From Gemmatimonadota bacterium (GTDB lineage Bacteria; JAAXHH01): a stretch of 64,000 bases of DNA. Numbering within the stretch: the first letter of the stretch is position 1; every line of letters begins with the position of its first letter. Under the pieces are notes generated by a model. It did not search any database and was not told the origin of the DNA. It was given only the letters and a program-made list of their open reading frames with translations. A program made the position numbers and the translations under genes. The DNA is taken from assembly GCA_009841265.1 (NCBI GenBank), contig VXMB01000007.1, positions 598,173-662,172 of the forward strand, given 5' to 3'. Below are positions 62,598-64,000 of the stretch, piece after piece.

Positions 62598-62627
62598 AAA
62601 TTCGGTGTTTCAAGGGCGATTTGTCAA
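62598..62627 (-). promoter_or_regulatory. Predicted promoter of trxA
   Basis: On the minus strand a perfect TTGACA (62627-62622), 18 bp, then GAATTT (62603-62598). It lies 45 bp upstream of the trxA start codon. Confidence 0.5.
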
Positions 62628-62658
62628 GCATTTTCGCACCGCGAATCACCGGATGGGA

Positions 62659-64000
62659 TCAGGCGTATTCGTCCAGGCCGTAGTCCCTGATCTTGCGGTA
62701 GATGGACCGCTCGCTGATGCCGAGCTCCCGCGCGGCCCGGCCCCGGTGCCCCTCGTTTCGCTCGAGCGCGCGGCGTATGGCCTCCCGCTCCCAGTCTTCC
62801 ATGGAACGCAACCGGTCCAGTCCGGCATCGGCCGGCACGGCCTCGGCCGGGACCACCTCGGCCGGCCGTTCGAAACCAGACTCCGCGTCGTCGTGAGACG
62901 GTTCGACGTACTGTTCTGCTCCCGAAGGGGGTTTTCCGAGTTCCTGCTCCGCTTCCGCGGGGGGCGGCAACTGAAAACGTTCGGGAAGCTGTTCCGGACC
63001 CCGGCCGAGGGCCGTGGAGATCTTGGCCGGGAGTTCGTGGATGGCGGTCAGGATCTGCCAGAGGATCTTGTAGAACATCTCGCGGTCCATGTCCTGCGGG
63101 TCGCGGTTCTGGGGGACCGGCAGGGTCCGGTTCGCCATGGGCGGCGTGTAGATGCTGTCCGGCAGGTCTTCCGCGTCGATCCTGGCCTTGCCGGAAGTCA
63201 CCACCAGTGATTCGACGAGGTGTCGCAGTTCCCGTATGTTGCCCGGCCATTCGTAGTCGGAGAGGGCCGCCAGGGCTTCCTCCGTGAAGACGGGAGGGGG
63301 CGCGCCGGGCTTCCCGGGGGCGTGCCGCATGAAGTGGCCGATCAGCCTGGGGATGTCGTCGCGGCGCTCCCGCAGGGCGGGCAGATGGATATGCACGGCG
63401 TTGAGCCGGTAGTACAGGTCCTGGCGGAACGTTCCGTCGTGGATGTCCCCGGAGAGGTCCCGGTTGGTCGACGCGATGAGGCGGACGTCGGTCTTCACCG
63501 GCGTCGAGCCGCCAACGCGGATGAACTCCTGCTGCTCCAGGACGCGCAACAGCTTTACCTGGGTCGAACGGGGCATGTCGCCGATTTCATCGAGGAGCAG
63601 CGTGCCGCCGTGCGCCTGTTCGAAGTACCCCTTCCGTTGGCCCTTGGCGTCCGTAAATGCGCCTTTTTCGTGACCGAACAGTTCGCTTTCCAGCACCCCT
63701 TCGGCGATGGCGCCGCAGTTGATGGGAATGAAAGGGCCGTCAGGCCGGTCGCTGTAATGATGGATCGCCCGGGCGAATCCCTCCTTGCCGGTGCCGCTTT
63801 CTCCCGTGAGCAGGACCTGGATCCCCGTGGGCGCCACCTGGAGCACCGAATCCATGGCGGCGATGAAGCGCTCATTCTTGCCAAGGAGCTGGAACCGTTG
63901 GTGGAACTCCCGCCGGAGGTCCAGCATGCGCATTTTCGTGAGCAGTTCTTCGGCGTCGACGGGCTTCTCGATATAGTCGCTGACGTCCAGTTGGCGGAAC
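62659..64000 (-). CDS. NtrC-type sigma-54-dependent response regulator (5' truncated by window)
   Basis: About 446 residues are inside the window; the start lies beyond base 64000. The frame begins inside the end of a receiver domain (DYIEKPVDAEELLTKM, with the conserved Lys-Pro). The AAA+ domain follows: Walker A GESGTGKEGFARAIH, KGAFTDAKGQRKGYFEQA and Walker B GGTLLLDEIGDMP. A C-terminal Fis-type helix-turn-helix is LERNEGHRGRAARELGISER. The sigma-54 contact loop reads GAFTDA rather than GAFTGA. It activates sigma-54 promoters after phosphorylation; its kinase and targets are not visible here. Confidence 0.9.
   Translation of the reverse strand, partial: FRQLDVSDYIEKPVDAEELLTKMRMLDLRREFHQRFQLLGKNERFIAAMDSVLQVAPTGIQVLLTGESGTGKEGFARAIHHYSDRPDGPFIPINCGAIAEGVLESELFGHEKGAFTDAKGQRKGYFEQAHGGTLLLDEIGDMPRSTQVKLLRVLEQQEFIRVGGSTPVKTDVRLIASTNRDLSGDIHDGTFRQDLYYRLNAVHIHLPALRERRDDIPRLIGHFMRHAPGKPGAPPPVFTEEALAALSDYEWPGNIRELRHLVESLVVTSGKARIDAEDLPDSIYTPPMANRTLPVPQNRDPQDMDREMFYKILWQILTAIHELPAKISTALGRGPEQLPERFQLPPPAEAEQELGKPPSGAEQYVEPSHDDAESGFERPAEVVPAEAVPADAGLDRLRSMEDWEREAIRRALERNEGHRGRAARELGISERSIYRKIRDYGLDEYA

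Overview
The window is a gene-dense (over 90% coding), GC-rich bacterial chromosome segment with no phage, insertion sequence, CRISPR array or rRNA. Several traits point to a Gram-negative of the FCB group (Fibrobacterota-Chlorobiota-Bacteroidota and relatives such as Latescibacterota or Gemmatimonadota): a short housekeeping sigma factor of Bacteroidota type, a subtilase with a C-terminal FlgD/T9SS-like sorting module, ExbB-ExbD-ExbD-TonB, an Mla-type lipid transport pair, RNase Y directly after zapA, and phytanoyl-CoA-dioxygenase-family and sialidase-like genes of the kind common in Latescibacterota/Poribacteria genomes. The exact phylum is inference. Recurrent TTGACA - 17/18 bp - TAnnnT boxes suggest ordinary sigma-70-type promoters.

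Layout. 1-2.5 kb: end of a coiled-coil protein, methylmalonyl-CoA mutase catalytic subunit, a 44-bp tandem repeat, and methylmalonyl-CoA epimerase (propionyl-CoA/succinyl-CoA interconversion). 2.6-8.6 kb: a PstS-like lipoprotein, a large periplasmic TPR protein and an ExbB/ExbD/ExbD/TonB motor. 8.7-16.6 kb: a K+-dependent membrane pyrophosphatase, MlaE and MlaD, two methyltransferases, a PfkB sugar kinase, an acidic protein and a SAM hydrolase. 16.7-21.5 kb: acetyl-CoA synthetase facing a small operon (sialidase-like propeller, PhyH oxygenase, SDR dehydrogenase). 21.7-26 kb: tRNA-Gly and tRNA-Cys, a small conserved protein, a class A penicillin-binding protein and its membrane-anchored operon partner. 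26.2-45.6 kb: a MoxR-like ATPase, then a long co-directional run thrS-infC-rpmI-rplT-pheS-pheT-zapB-like-zapA-rny-xseA-xseB-prenyl synthase-nadK-recN-pgsA and a four-gene PqqD/ABC-transporter cluster. 45.6-50.2 kb (minus strand): secA and the housekeeping sigma factor. 50.2-54.1 kb: purS-like, purL, purQ. 54.1-59.9 kb: an orphan FtsK membrane domain, an exported subtilase, an Fe-S group (HesB, Mrp), a JAMM protease and XdhC. 59.9-64 kb (minus strand): DegT aminotransferase, ftsY, trxA and an NtrC-type regulator running off the window.

Most noteworthy: (i) the sigma factor's conserved region 1.2 extends upstream of its first ATG to an apparent AUC start behind a strong Shine-Dalgarno, and infC starts with AUU; (ii) a compact cluster at 42.7-45.6 kb joins an unknown Cys-containing protein, a PqqD-fold protein, a minimal FtsX-type permease and a LolD-like ATPase, without a recognisable RiPP precursor or radical SAM enzyme, and is the best candidate for an undescribed system; (iii) the FtsK membrane domain stands alone without a motor and is translationally coupled to a subtilase; (iv) PurS appears as a tandem double-domain protein; (v) a 44-bp palindrome-rich repeat sits at the 3' end of the mutase gene, and GGACCGG-rich tracts recur in gene tails, loops and spacers.
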